From contig NZ_BMOU01000007.1 in assembly GCF_014647235.1 (NCBI RefSeq), forward strand, positions 3,987 to 67,986: a stretch of 64,000 nucleotides of DNA, read 5' to 3'. This DNA is from Haloarcula pellucida. GTDB lineage: Archaea > Halobacteriota > Halobacteria > Halobacteriales > Haloarculaceae. This document shows positions 32,912-42,324 of the stretch, piece after piece; within the stretch, counting starts at the first letter, position 1; every line of letters starts with the position of its first letter. The position numbers and the translations under genes were made by a program. Below the pieces are notes generated by a model that saw only the letters and a list, made by a program, of their open reading frames with translations, searched no databases and had not been told where the DNA came from.

Positions 32912-35617
32912 CTACGACTCGATGTCGATAGCCGGACGACCGGGTTCGGCCTTCTTCGCCAGACTCTCGTCGGCCTCCTCGGCCGAGAGGACGATCACCT
33001 CGGCGTCGAACTCGCGTTCGACGAGCCACGCGGCCCGTTCCAGCGCCGCGCGTTCGCCCGCGGGCGAGAGCGTCTCGTCGTACTGGGCACGGCCCGCGAG
33101 GTCCTTCGCGAAGTCGGCGGCGGCCTCGCCGTACTGCTGTAGCTCCTCGTTCTGCATCACCGCGGGGACGACGTTGTCGGCCTCACGGGCGATGTCCACG
33201 ACCCGGTGCTTCCACTCGGGCGCGACGGCGAGCGTGATCGTCTCCGGATTCTCGATACCCACGGTGTCGACGATGTCACGGACGTCCTCGCGGGTGTTCT
33301 CGACGAGGCGGCGGGCGACGGCGTAGTCCGCGGGCGCCTCGGCGCGTGGCCACTCGGCCTCGGCCATCAGGCCGTCGTGGCCCAGTCGCTCCCAGATCTC
33401 CTCGCCGACGTGCGGGGCGACCGGGGCGAGCAGTTTCGCGGCGGTGGTGATGCCCCGTTCGAGTACGTCGGCGTCCGGCGTGGTCGCGTCCTCGTAGCGA
33501 CGGAGCAAGGAGACGAGTTCGCGCACGGCCTGCAGGGCGTGGTTGAAGCGGAACCCCTCGTACTCCTCGGTGGCGCGAGCGGCCGTCGCGTCGATCTCGC
33601 GGGCGACGTAGTCGGCGATGTCGTCGGCCTCGTCCGTGGCGACCGCACCTGCAGCATAGTCGTCGGCCAGCCGATAGACGTTCTGGAGGAAACTGTGGGC
33701 CGACTGGACCTCCTCGGCGCTCCAGGCCAGTTCCTTCTCCGGCTGGGCGGCCTCCATGATGAACAGGCGGGCGGTGTCGGCGCCGTACTCCTCGATGATG
33801 CGCTGTGGCGAGACGCCGTTACCGCGGCTCTTGGACATCTTGTGGCCGTCCTCGCCCAGCACCATCCCCTGATTCGTCAGGTTCGTAAAGGGCTCGCGGA
33901 CGCCCTCGAGCAGGTCGCCGTCGTCTAGCACCTTCGTGAAAAAGCGGGCGTACAGCAGGTGCATCACGGCGTGTTCGATGCCGCCGACGTACTGGTCGAC
34001 CGGCATCCAGTCGCTCGCCCGGTCTGTGTCGAACGGCGCGTCTTCGAAGTCCGGGGAGGTGTAGCGCAGGAAGTACCACGAGGAGTCGACGAACGTGTCC
34101 ATCGTGTCCGTCTCTCGCACCGCGTCGCCCCCGCAGTCGGGACAGTCGACGTGTTTCCACTCCTCGGCGGCGTCCAGCGGATTGCCCGTCGTGTGGACGA
34201 ACTCCGGCAGTTCGACCGGCAGGTCCTCGTCGGGCACCTCGACGTAACCACAGTCGTCACAGTGAATCATCGGGATGGGCGTGCCCCAGTAGCGCTGGCG
34301 GGAGATGCCCCAGTCCCGGAGGTTGTACTCCGTGCGGTGCTCGCCGTCGAACACCTCGACGAACGTCTCGCGGGCGTCCTCGCTGTGGAGGCCGTCGTAC
34401 TCGCCGCTGTTGACGAGGACGCCGTCCTCGGTGTAGGCCGCTTCCTGTACGTCGATATCGTCGGGGTCTGCGTCGGCGTCCTCGGTGGGTTCGACGACCT
34501 GTACGATGTCGATGTCGTGGGCCTCGGCGAACTCGTGGTCCCGGTCGTCGTGGGCCGGCACCGCGTAGAGCGCGCCGGTCCCAACGTCGGTCAGGACGTA
34601 GTCGGCGACGTAGACGGGAATCTCCTCGCCGGTGGCGGGGTTGACCGCGTACTCGCCGGTGAAGACGCCGGAGGTCACGTCGAGGTCGTCCTCGTCGGCC
34701 TGTTCGGCCATCTCGATGTACTCGGCGACCTCGTCGTTGTCCTCGGCGATCGCCTGTGCGACGGGGTGGCCGGGGGCCAGCGAGAAGTAGGTCGCCCCGT
34801 AGATAGTGTCCAGTCGCGTCGTGAAGATGTCCACCTCGTCGTAGCCGGGAATCTCGAAGGCGACGCTCGCGCCCTCCTGTTTCCCGATCCAGTTGCGCTG
34901 CATCTCCCGGACGTTGTTGGGCCACCCGTCGAGGTCGTCGAGTGCCCCCAGCAGTTCCTCGGCGTAGTCGGTGATGGTGAAGAACCACTGGTCCATCTCG
35001 CGGTGCTCGATGGGGGTGTCACAGCGCCAGCAGACTTCGACGGCGCCGCCGTCTCCGTGAGGCACCTCCGGAGCCTCCCCCTCCTCGACCTGTTCGTCGG
35101 CCAGTACCGTCTCGCAGGACGGACACCAGTTCAGTTCGGCGCCCTGTCGCTCCACGAGACCCTCCTCGCGGAAGCGCTTGAACAGCCACTGGTTCCACTG
35201 GTAGTACTCCGGTTCGCAGGTCGCTATCTCGCGCTCCCAGTCGTAACCGAAGCCCATCTCGGTCAACTGCTCGCGCATCGAGTCGATGCACTGCATCGTC
35301 CAGTCCCGCGGATTGGTGTCGCGCTCCTCGGCGGCGTTCTCGGCGGGCAGGCCAAAGGAGTCCCACCCCATCGGGTGCAGCACGTTCTCCCCGCGCATCC
35401 GCTCGAAGCGGGCGAAGGCGTCCGTGATGGTGTAGTTCCGGACGTGGCCCATATGGAGACTGCCCGACGTGTACGGGAACATCGCCAGCACGTACTCGGG
35501 GTCCTCGGCGCCGTCGTCGATGCGGAACACGTCGGCGTCCTCCCACGCCGCCTGCCAGTGGGGTTCGATGGCGGTGTGGTCGAACCCACGCTCGCGTTCC
35601 TCGCCAGTCGTGGTCAT
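32912..35617 (-). CDS. leuS: Leucyl-tRNA synthetase (bacterial-type)
   Basis: 901-residue class I synthetase. HIGH motif as PYTSGSLHMGHVRNY (residues ~50-65); zinc module CPSC...CWRC; the CP1 editing domain between roughly 220 and 420 (TTRLDTIYGATY, AVPAHDDRDHEFA); and KMSKS as GHKMSKSRGNGVSP. Editing-domain placement and size fit the bacterial type, which haloarchaea are known to carry. Alone on its strand, convergent with bcp. Confidence 0.95.
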   Translation of the reverse strand: MTTTGEERERGFDHTAIEPHWQAAWEDADVFRIDDGAEDPEYVLAMFPYTSGSLHMGHVRNYTITDAFARFERMRGENVLHPMGWDSFGLPAENAAEERDTNPRDWTMQCIDSMREQLTEMGFGYDWEREIATCEPEYYQWNQWLFKRFREEGLVERQGAELNWCPSCETVLADEQVEEGEAPEVPHGDGGAVEVCWRCDTPIEHREMDQWFFTITDYAEELLGALDDLDGWPNNVREMQRNWIGKQEGASVAFEIPGYDEVDIFTTRLDTIYGATYFSLAPGHPVAQAIAEDNDEVAEYIEMAEQADEDDLDVTSGVFTGEYAVNPATGEEIPVYVADYVLTDVGTGALYAVPAHDDRDHEFAEAHDIDIVQVVEPTEDADADPDDIDVQEAAYTEDGVLVNSGEYDGLHSEDARETFVEVFDGEHRTEYNLRDWGISRQRYWGTPIPMIHCDDCGYVEVPDEDLPVELPEFVHTTGNPLDAAEEWKHVDCPDCGGDAVRETDTMDTFVDSSWYFLRYTSPDFEDAPFDTDRASDWMPVDQYVGGIEHAVMHLLYARFFTKVLDDGDLLEGVREPFTNLTNQGMVLGEDGHKMSKSRGNGVSPQRIIEEYGADTARLFIMEAAQPEKELAWSAEEVQSAHSFLQNVYRLADDYAAGAVATDEADDIADYVAREIDATAARATEEYEGFRFNHALQAVRELVSLLRRYEDATTPDADVLERGITTAAKLLAPVAPHVGEEIWERLGHDGLMAEAEWPRAEAPADYAVARRLVENTREDVRDIVDTVGIENPETITLAVAPEWKHRVVDIAREADNVVPAVMQNEELQQYGEAAADFAKDLAGRAQYDETLSPAGERAALERAAWLVEREFDAEVIVLSAEEADESLAKKAEPGRPAIDIES

Positions 35618-35729
35618 GATACCGTGATTTCGGACACGGACGGTGCTATACCTTTCCCTTCACGGGACCCGAGCGGCGGTACGGAGTGCCAGCCGTAGCC
35701 TTATGCTCACGCCGAACCTATCAGTCAGT

Positions 35730-35945
35730 ATGGCAGACGACGCCGACGAGTCGACCGACTCCATCTTGCCGGAACCGTTGCGAACCGTCACGCCGCTGAC
35801 TGGCCCGCACCGCGACGAGAGCATGGACGTCATCGGGTGGGGGATGTTCCTCGGCCTGTTGGTCCTGTTGATGCCGCTGTTGCCGTTCATCCTCATCGTC
35901 TGGCTCATCTCGAAGGTGACCGAGGCCGTGGCGCCGTCGAACTAG
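35730..35945 (+). CDS. Small single-span membrane protein (DUF7535-like)
   Basis: 71 residues from ATG 35730 (MADDADESTDSILPEPLRTV). An acidic head, then one long hydrophobic segment (MFLGLLVLLMPLLPFILIVW) and a short tail. The family name is from memory and is tentative. Its end overlaps the last codons of the convergent gene at 35942. Confidence 0.65.
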   Translation: MADDADESTDSILPEPLRTVTPLTGPHRDESMDVIGWGMFLGLLVLLMPLLPFILIVWLISKVTEAVAPSN

Positions 35946-36937
35946 GGCGACTCGGTGCCGACCAGTCCGAACGACAGGCCGTCACCCGCAATCTGTGCGC
36001 CCTGATAGGCGACGTGGGCGGCGGCTACGTCCTGAATCGCCAACCCCGTCGAGTCGAAGACGGTGAGGGCGTCCCCAGGTTCGCGGCCCGGTATCTCCCC
36101 GGCGACGACGCTGCCGAGTTCGCCGTAGATGTCCCCGTCCGAGAGGACCCCCTCGCTCCACGGGACGTTGATTTCGCCCGAATGGGTACACTGCTCGTAG
36201 TCGTCGATGACGAGTTTCGCGTCCAGTAGGGTCTGGTCGGCGTGTTCGTGCTTGCCGGCGGCGTCGGCCCCGATAGCGTTGACGTGGGTGCGCTCGCCTA
36301 GCCACTCGCGGTCCACGATGGGCGACTCGACGGGCGTTATCGTCGAGAGTACGTCACATCGGGCGGCCTCCTCGATGGACCCGGCGCGCACCGCAAAGCG
36401 GTCCGAGAAGTGGTCGACGAACGCCTGCTGTTTCTTCGCGTCGCGGTCGGCGATGACCACCGTCTCGACGTCTCGGACGCTCGCGATGGCCTCCAGTTGC
36501 GTATACGACTGGGTGCCGGCACCGACGAGGCCCAGCGAGTCCGCCTCGGGGACGGCGAGGTGGTCGGTGGCGACGGCCGCCGCCGCGCCGGTCCGCAGGC
36601 GCGTGAGGACGGTGCCGTCCATCACCGCCAGCGGGAACGCCGTCTCCGGGTCCGAGTAGATGAGCGTCCCCAGCACCGTCGGGAGGCCGTGGTCGGCGGG
36701 GTTGTCCGGGTGGACGTTGACCCACTTGACCGCGGCGGCGTCCCACTCGCCGGCGTGGACGTACGCCGGCATCGAGCGGAAGTCGCCGTTGTACTTCGGG
36801 AGGTCGATGTAGGACTTCGCGGGCATGATGGTGTCCCCACGAGCGTCGGCCGCGAACGCCGCCGAGACGGCGTCGATGACCGCGGGCAGGTCGGCGTGTT
36901 CCGCCACGTCGTCGGGACCGAGCAGCAGCGTCTGCAT
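35942..36937 (-). CDS. Ornithine cyclodeaminase / alanine dehydrogenase family protein
   Basis: 331 residues (ATG 36937, MQTLLLGPDDVAEHADLPAV). Mu-crystallin fold with substrate-side KSYIDLPKYNGDFRSMPAYV, VMDGTVLTRLRTGAAAAVAT, and Rossmann motif LGLVGAGTQSYTQLEA, then VVIADRDAKK. It may be ornithine cyclodeaminase or archaeal NAD alanine dehydrogenase; sequence alone does not separate them. Confidence 0.88.
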   Translation of the reverse strand: MQTLLLGPDDVAEHADLPAVIDAVSAAFAADARGDTIMPAKSYIDLPKYNGDFRSMPAYVHAGEWDAAAVKWVNVHPDNPADHGLPTVLGTLIYSDPETAFPLAVMDGTVLTRLRTGAAAAVATDHLAVPEADSLGLVGAGTQSYTQLEAIASVRDVETVVIADRDAKKQQAFVDHFSDRFAVRAGSIEEAARCDVLSTITPVESPIVDREWLGERTHVNAIGADAAGKHEHADQTLLDAKLVIDDYEQCTHSGEINVPWSEGVLSDGDIYGELGSVVAGEIPGREPGDALTVFDSTGLAIQDVAAAHVAYQGAQIAGDGLSFGLVGTESP

Positions 36938-37042
36938 GCGAAAACGTCGCACGTCGCGGCACTTATACTGCCCGCGTCTCTGCCCACGAAAGAAATTTCG
37001 TCACCCCGAGTCGTTATCCGTCCACAGTCCGTCGCTCGGGGT

Positions 37043-37867
37043 ATGCACCGGGGGGCCACCGTCGCGGCGCTGGCGCTGTGTCTCGTCACCGCGGGGTGTA
37101 CCGGCCTCGTCGGGTCGGGGTCCCCGTCGGCCGGCGAAACGGTGACGCCGGCACCGGTCCCCGCACAACCGCCGGCCCCTGTCGCTCCGGGACTCACCGA
37201 GACGGGGGTCACCGACACGCGGGCGCTCGCACGGGCCCACGTGACGACGCTCGGAAACGTCTCCTACACCCTCCGGCACACCCGTACCGTCGAGACGGCG
37301 AACGGCACCGTCCGTCTGCGGCAGGTCACCACCGGCGAGTTCGGCGCGAACTACCGCGAGTACGTCGCTACCCGGACGATTACCGGCACCAGCGTCCCGG
37401 ACACGGAGATTCGGACTCGCTGGGCCGAGGGGCGTGCAGTCCAGTGGACGACGGTGAACGGGACGACCCGGCGGGCCATCGTCGCCGACGGCCGGGGTAT
37501 CGGCGCACCACCACTGTCGCCCCGAGCGGCGCTGTTCTTCGACCCGACGTACAACGGTCGCATCGCTTCGCTGTTTTCGGGTGCGAACGTCACCGCCGTC
37601 ACCCGGACCGGCGAGGAGGTCATGCAGACCTACCGGGCGCCGGTCTCCCGCGTCGTCGCCGACGGGGCGACCGACCGCTCACAGTTCCCCGTCGTCCCCG
37701 CCGAGCGAGTCGGGGACGTGCGCTTCACCGCCGTCGTCGGTCCCAGCGGCGTCGTCTACGGCTACGGCACGCAGTACACCGTCGTCCGGAACGGGACGAG
37801 ACTGCGGGTGACCGAGTCCATGCGGTACAGCGACCTCGGGACGACGACGCCGGACCTCGGCGAGTGA
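37043..37867 (+). CDS. Secreted lipoprotein of unknown function
   Basis: 274 residues. Signal MHRGATVAALALCLVTAGCT with lipobox TAGC at 17-20, so lipid-anchored after export. A Pro/Thr/Ala-rich spacer (TPAPVPAQPPAPVAP) leads to a beta-rich domain (YTLRHTRTVETANGTVRLRQ, YRAPVSRVVADGA). Several NxT/S sequons (NVS, NGT) suggest glycosylation. Similar in layout to haloarchaeal DUF7537-type lipoproteins; not assigned. Confidence 0.78.
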   Translation: MHRGATVAALALCLVTAGCTGLVGSGSPSAGETVTPAPVPAQPPAPVAPGLTETGVTDTRALARAHVTTLGNVSYTLRHTRTVETANGTVRLRQVTTGEFGANYREYVATRTITGTSVPDTEIRTRWAEGRAVQWTTVNGTTRRAIVADGRGIGAPPLSPRAALFFDPTYNGRIASLFSGANVTAVTRTGEEVMQTYRAPVSRVVADGATDRSQFPVVPAERVGDVRFTAVVGPSGVVYGYGTQYTVVRNGTRLRVTESMRYSDLGTTTPDLGE

Positions 37868-37868
37868 G

Positions 37869-38186
37869 CTACTTCCACGGGTTCGGGACGAGGTCGGCCT
37901 GCACCGCCGCCCCCACCTCCAGTCGGGCGTCTGTCTCGGGCACGGCGATACAGGGCAGGACGTAGCCGTCGTCGAGGTGGCGCTCCTTGAGCGCACGCGG
38001 CGGTCGCCGGTGAGACACCTCGCCGTCGAGTAGCCGAGCGGTACAGGTGCCACACGCGCCGGTCCGACAGCCAAAGGGGAGCGCGACGTCGGCGGACTCG
38101 GCCGCATCGAGGACGGTCTGTCCGGCGAGGACGTCGACCGTCGCCACGCGGTCGGCGTCGCGCCAGACCAGACGGACGCGGGTCAC
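37869..38186 (-). CDS. 2Fe-2S plant-type ferredoxin
   Basis: 105 residues from GTG 38186 (MTRVRLVWRDADRVATVDVL). Cluster ligands in the order C-x4-C-x2-C...C: FGCRTGACGTCTARLLDGEV, then VLPCIAVP. It lacks the acidic insertion of the halophilic 2Fe-2S ferredoxins used by POR. The GTG overlaps the stop of the SBP56 gene (GTGA), so the two are translationally coupled and may exchange electrons. Confidence 0.87.
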   Translation of the reverse strand: MTRVRLVWRDADRVATVDVLAGQTVLDAAESADVALPFGCRTGACGTCTARLLDGEVSHRRPPRALKERHLDDGYVLPCIAVPETDARLEVGAAVQADLVPNPWK

Positions 38187-39571
38187 TGCCAGACGTCGCT
38201 GGTACAGTCGCCGTCGGGCCAGCGGATCTCGTGGGCGCGGGCCGGCCCTTCGGGCAGGTCGCCGAAGTCGACGAGGAACTCCTCGTCCAGCGAGAGCGTC
38301 CCACGTCTCGGGTTCACGTCGGCTTTGAGCATCACCGACCCCTTCTCGCCTTCCTCGGGGAAGAACTGGTTGTCCCACGAGGAAAACAGCGAGGTCGTCC
38401 AGTAGAGGCGCTCGCCGTCCAGCGATAGCTGGATCATCTGCGGCCCGGCGACGAGGTCGCGCCCCTGTACTTCCTGTACGTCGCCGAAGTAGCCGCCGAT
38501 GGAGATGGAGTCCGCCTTGCGCGGGTTCGACGGGTCCGAGATGTCGTACATCCACACCTCGCCGTGGAGCCAGTTCGACCCGAAGAGGTAGCGGTCGTCC
38601 ATCGAGACGAGGATGTCCGTCGGCAGTGCGGGGACTGGCATGTCCCAGTCCTCGTGCTCCCGGTCGTCGAACTCGATGACCGGTTCGGCGTGGTACTCGC
38701 CCCCGTCCGCCCAGAAGTGGACGATGTTCGAGGACAGCGCAGCCCCGACGTAGCCGTGCGTGCTCTCGGGCGTGTGGAGGAATCGTGCCTCCAGTGGAAT
38801 CAGCCCGTCCTCGCCGAGATCGATGGTCTGCTCGACGGTGCCGGCCTCCCAGTCCCAGAAGTTGAGCCGCTGGCCGTACTTGCCGTTCTCGACGTCTTCT
38901 AAGTCGAAGCCCGGGTAGTAGGTCTTCGGCGCGGCCCACTCCGTCGAGAGCATCACGTTGTGGCGTGGCTGGTACCAGAAGTCGTAGTTCATCTCTATCT
39001 CGCCCGGCGGGTCCCAGCGGCCCTCGACCTCGAAGTCGTCGTTCAGTTCGAGGAAGCCACCGGGGAGGTCGCCGTCGGCGTCCCCGAGCATGCTGATGAG
39101 TATCTCCCCGTCGGGGATGCAGTGGACGGTGTGGGGTGCCGAGAGGTCGTGTTCGTACACCGCGTCAGGTTCGATGACCGTCGTTATCTCCGGGTCCCGC
39201 CGGTCTTTCGTGTCGACGACGTGGATGCGCGAGGAGCGCTGGCCCGGGACGATCAGATGGCGGCGCTCCAGCCCCTCGACGTGACAGGACGACGAACAGG
39301 CGTTCCACCCGAAGTGGTGGAGTTCGTCGCCGCGGTTTGGCATCTGGACGCGCTCTACGATGTCGCCGTAGGTGTCCGAGTCCGGGTCGACGTCGACGAC
39401 GGCCAGAAAGTCCGGCGCGTCGACGTCCTGCCCGACGTGCAGGCCCATCACGTAGGCCGTCTCCTCCGGTTCGGACTCCTCGATGGCCGCCTGTGGCGTC
39501 AGATAGCCCGGCCCCTCGTGGTCGTGGTGGTCGTGTACGTCCGCCTCGGTCGGCTGTTCGGCATCACTCAT
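38183..39571 (-). CDS. Selenium-binding protein (SBP56 / methanethiol oxidase family)
   Basis: 462 residues (ATG 39571, MSDAEQPTEADVHDHHDHEG). The human homologue SELENBP1 oxidises methanethiol to formaldehyde, H2S and H2O2. Landmarks: HHFGWNACSSSCHVEGLERR (key cysteines), YDFWYQPRHNVMLSTEWAAP, GANWLHGE-type GSNWLHGEVWMYDISDP, and GPQMIQLSLDGERLYWTTSL. A His/Asp-rich head precedes the propeller. The downstream ferredoxin gene overlaps by four bases. Confidence 0.9.
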   Translation of the reverse strand: MSDAEQPTEADVHDHHDHEGPGYLTPQAAIEESEPEETAYVMGLHVGQDVDAPDFLAVVDVDPDSDTYGDIVERVQMPNRGDELHHFGWNACSSSCHVEGLERRHLIVPGQRSSRIHVVDTKDRRDPEITTVIEPDAVYEHDLSAPHTVHCIPDGEILISMLGDADGDLPGGFLELNDDFEVEGRWDPPGEIEMNYDFWYQPRHNVMLSTEWAAPKTYYPGFDLEDVENGKYGQRLNFWDWEAGTVEQTIDLGEDGLIPLEARFLHTPESTHGYVGAALSSNIVHFWADGGEYHAEPVIEFDDREHEDWDMPVPALPTDILVSMDDRYLFGSNWLHGEVWMYDISDPSNPRKADSISIGGYFGDVQEVQGRDLVAGPQMIQLSLDGERLYWTTSLFSSWDNQFFPEEGEKGSVMLKADVNPRRGTLSLDEEFLVDFGDLPEGPARAHEIRWPDGDCTSDVWQ

Positions 39572-39967
39572 ACGTAGTGCCAACGAGTGACACGATCCTT
39601 GGTCGTCGGTTCTCGGCCGATGCCGCCGGTACGTGTGAGATTCGACGTCCGATAGTTTGTGACAACGAAATATAGTATCTTCTAGGTCGGCAAGCGAATT
39701 GCTGCGTGTAGAAATGTAAATCGTCATGTGTGTATAGCGCCGAATCCGGACCGTCGAGAGGCCCTCTCCCGGCGACTTCGCGCTCCTGACCGCTCACAGA
39801 CGGCGGCAATTGTTGCTCGTTACCGTGGCACATGCAAGGTCGGTCAGACAGTCACCGCACTGACGCCCGTAGCGTGACCGGTCCCAACGCACCTCGACAC
39901 GTCTCAGTTGCTCAGCGAGCGTTTGAGCGACCACCAAGTACTTTCCGTTCGGCTGACATCGCAGGGT
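39572..39967. other. Intergenic region without recognisable gene
   Basis: 396 bases between divergent genes. The left half is AT-richer (for example GAAATATAGTATCTTC near 39667-39682) and probably holds the SBP56 promoter. The right half should hold the promoter of the lipoprotein gene. No convincing ORF or repeat is seen. Confidence 0.5.
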
Positions 39968-40540
39968 ATGAAGCGCCGCTCGTATCTCGCCCTCCTGAGT
40001 ACCGCTCTCGGTGCTGGCTGTGTCTCGCCGCTCGACAGCACCGGGCCGGACGGGCGACAGCCAGACGGAACCGGGACCGAAGCGACGCCAGCGTCACCGT
40101 CGAGCGCCGAGCGGTCCACCGACGCCGACGACGCGTCCGGCCCCACGCGAGTCGTCGAGACGATAGCGGTCGGGACACGAGAGGGCGTCGAGAACCCGGG
40201 CGACAACGGGCCACACGGCGTGATGGTGTGGAACGCCGGGTCGAACGCCCGCGAGATAGCGGTCAGTGTGCGAGCGGCCGACGACGGCCCGTCGCTGGAG
40301 CGCCGCAACGAGTACGCCGCCGACACGACCCGCCGGTTCGAACTGCTGACGCCCGCATCCTACACCGTCGAGATTCGCGTCCCCGTCGACGGCCGGCAGA
40401 CGACGGTCGGCGTCGACCGGAACTGGTTCGACTGCAACAGCTCCAGTCACCGAGTCAGAGTGCCCGGCGTCGGACCGATTACGTCGACAGCGTCCTCGAC
40501 GCTGCTCGCGTGTCCCCGGGGGACCGTCACCGAGTCGTAG
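39968..40540 (+). CDS. Tat-type lipoprotein of unknown function
   Basis: 190 residues. MKRRSYLALLSTALGAGCVS combines a twin-arginine signal with a lipobox (GAGC, residues 15-18). A Ser/Thr/Asp-rich linker is followed by a ~100-residue beta-sandwich-like domain (GVMVWNAGSNAREIAVSVRA, YTVEIRVPVDGRQTTVGVDR) containing CNSSSH and a final LACPRG, which could form a disulfide. No family recognised. Confidence 0.75.
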   Translation: MKRRSYLALLSTALGAGCVSPLDSTGPDGRQPDGTGTEATPASPSSAERSTDADDASGPTRVVETIAVGTREGVENPGDNGPHGVMVWNAGSNAREIAVSVRAADDGPSLERRNEYAADTTRRFELLTPASYTVEIRVPVDGRQTTVGVDRNWFDCNSSSHRVRVPGVGPITSTASSTLLACPRGTVTES

Positions 40541-40615
40541 TCTCCGGACGGATACGGAGTGCTCCGGACCGCTCCGTGGACGAGATTTTTGGTTCAATGC
40601 CCCGTCACATCGCGT

Positions 40616-41995
40616 ATGGCCGGCGACCCCGCCACCGACGCCACGGTAGAGGGCGCGAGCGAGTACAAGGGGTCGGCCACCCGGTCACGCCTCGCCGGCA
40701 TCGCCCGCTTCTTCCTGAAACTGGGGCTGGTCGGATTCGGCGGGCCGCTGGTCCACATCGCGATGATGGAGGACGAACTCGTCGGCGAGTGGACCGACGA
40801 GTCGACGTTCATGGAGGGGCTGGCCATCTGCAACATGCTCCCGGGGCCGGCCTCGACCCAACTGGGCATCTTCATGGGGTGGGTCCGGGGCGGGAATCTG
40901 GGGGCGCTCGTCGCCGGCGCGACGTTCATGGCGCCCACGTTCGTCGTCGTCGTCGCGCTCACGTACGTCTACTTCGCGTTCGGCCAACTCCCGTCGGTGC
41001 AGGCGTTCTTCTACGGCGTGAACCCCGTCGTCATCGGCCTCATCGGCGGTGCGGCGTACTCGATGGGGCGGAGTTCGCTGCGGGAGGGGCGACCCGACCT
41101 CACGGTCACGCTGGGCGGCGACGAGTGGACGATAGACCTCCGTCTGTTCGGGTTGCTCACGGGTGCGCTGGTCGCCACCGTCCTCGTGAACCCGAACCCG
41201 GTCGTCGAGTTCGCCGTCGCCGGGGCCGTCGCCGTCTTCCTGTTTCGCCCCGAGTGGGTCCGAGCCAACTGGCGGCGCGTCTCGCTAGGAACGCTCGTCG
41301 CCCTCGCAGTCGGAACCCTCTACGCGTTTCGCGCCCGCGCCGCGACCGTTCTCGGTGACACACTCCCGCTCCCGGCGGCGCTCACCGGCCTGTTCGCCGC
41401 CGTCTGGGGCAACCTCTGGATCAAACTGTTCCTGTTCATGCTGTACACGGGGTCCTTTATCTTCGGCGGCGGCCTCGTCCTCATCCCCTTCATCGAGAAG
41501 TACGTCGTCGGCGTCTTCGGGTGGCTCACCGCCACGCAGTTCGTCGACGGCATCGCTATCGGCCAGTTGACGCCCGGCCCGGTCGTGATGACCACGGCGT
41601 TCGTCGGCTACAAACTGATGCTCGACGCCTACGGGTCGGTCGGGTGGGCCGTGCTGGGCGCGTTCGTCGCCATGCTCGGCGCGTTCGCCCCCTCGTTCCT
41701 CTTCATCACCGGCGCGTTCCCCTACGTCGCGCGCGTCCGGGACGACGAGACGGTACGGGCCGCGCTGTACGGCATCAACGCCGCCGTCGTCGGCGCCATC
41801 GTCGGCGCGACGGTGACACTCGCCGTCGACGCCTTCGCCGTCGTCGGTGGGTCACCGTTCGGCGTGACCGGCGTCGACCCGTTCCGGGTGGCCCTCGCAG
41901 TGACGACGTTCGCCCTCTTCACCCGGGACGTGGACGCGATGTACCTGATTCTGGGCGGTGGGCTGGTCGGTGCGAGCGTGTTCTTCGTGGTGTGA
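40616..41995 (+). CDS. chrA: Chromate transporter, two-domain CHR family
   Basis: 459-residue membrane protein with two CHR domains. First half: FFLKLGLVGFGGPLVHIAMM, then MLPGPASTQLGIFMGW. Second half repeats the pattern: MLYTGSFIFGGGLVLIPFIE, IAIGQLTPGPVVMTTAFVGY. About ten to twelve spans. Such proteins are annotated as chromate/sulfate transporters; the natural substrate is often unknown. I chose ATG 40616 (MAGDPATDATVEGASEYKGS). Confidence 0.9.
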   Translation: MAGDPATDATVEGASEYKGSATRSRLAGIARFFLKLGLVGFGGPLVHIAMMEDELVGEWTDESTFMEGLAICNMLPGPASTQLGIFMGWVRGGNLGALVAGATFMAPTFVVVVALTYVYFAFGQLPSVQAFFYGVNPVVIGLIGGAAYSMGRSSLREGRPDLTVTLGGDEWTIDLRLFGLLTGALVATVLVNPNPVVEFAVAGAVAVFLFRPEWVRANWRRVSLGTLVALAVGTLYAFRARAATVLGDTLPLPAALTGLFAAVWGNLWIKLFLFMLYTGSFIFGGGLVLIPFIEKYVVGVFGWLTATQFVDGIAIGQLTPGPVVMTTAFVGYKLMLDAYGSVGWAVLGAFVAMLGAFAPSFLFITGAFPYVARVRDDETVRAALYGINAAVVGAIVGATVTLAVDAFAVVGGSPFGVTGVDPFRVALAVTTFALFTRDVDAMYLILGGGLVGASVFFVV

Positions 41996-42000
41996 GGGCA

Positions 42001-42324
42001 AGGCCAGTCAAAAGATTAGCAGCAGAAGAGTTGCAGTGAGCATCCGGCGCGCGGACTACCGCTCCGAAGGCGCGACAGGAGCACGCCGCGATTTTCCCCA
42101 CGTTTTTGCACGACCGAGGGCGGCTTTGCCGCCCGAGGGAGTTGCAAAAAGTGGTCTTACCTCACGGGCTTCGCCCGTTCGCTATCGAGGTTCCTACGGA
42201 ACCTCGCTTGCCTCGCGGCTTCCGCCGCTCGACTGTGAGGTAGGCCCTCGCTTCGCTCGGCCCTCCCTGCTCACGGCTTCGCCGCTCGCGATTTCGAGGT
42301 TCGTCGCGTTGCTCAGAACCTCGC
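42001..42324. other. Intergenic region rich in hairpins, no gene
   Basis: 324 bases between chrA and the convergent thermosome gene. It contains the TTTTTGCA inverted-repeat element (42098-42154). Then come several short hairpins built on CTTCGC/GCGAAG and GAGGTTCC/GGAACCTC (for example GAGGTTCCTACGGAACCTC near 42188). No open frame looks coding. Confidence 0.6.
42098..42154. repeat. TTTTTGCA inverted-repeat element, copy 1
   Basis: Outer arms CCACGTTTTTGCA (42098-42110) and TGCAAAAAGTGG (42143-42154) are complementary apart from one extra base. Inside is a GGGCGGC-TTT-GCCGCCC hairpin. A related element sits at 52630-52701. It may be a terminator or a small mobile repeat. Confidence 0.6.

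Noticed and set aside
39564-39833. 89-codon minus-strand frame in the gap upstream of SBP56
   Set aside because: Unusual composition for a haloarchaeal protein (few acidic residues), no start context, and it overlaps the likely promoter.
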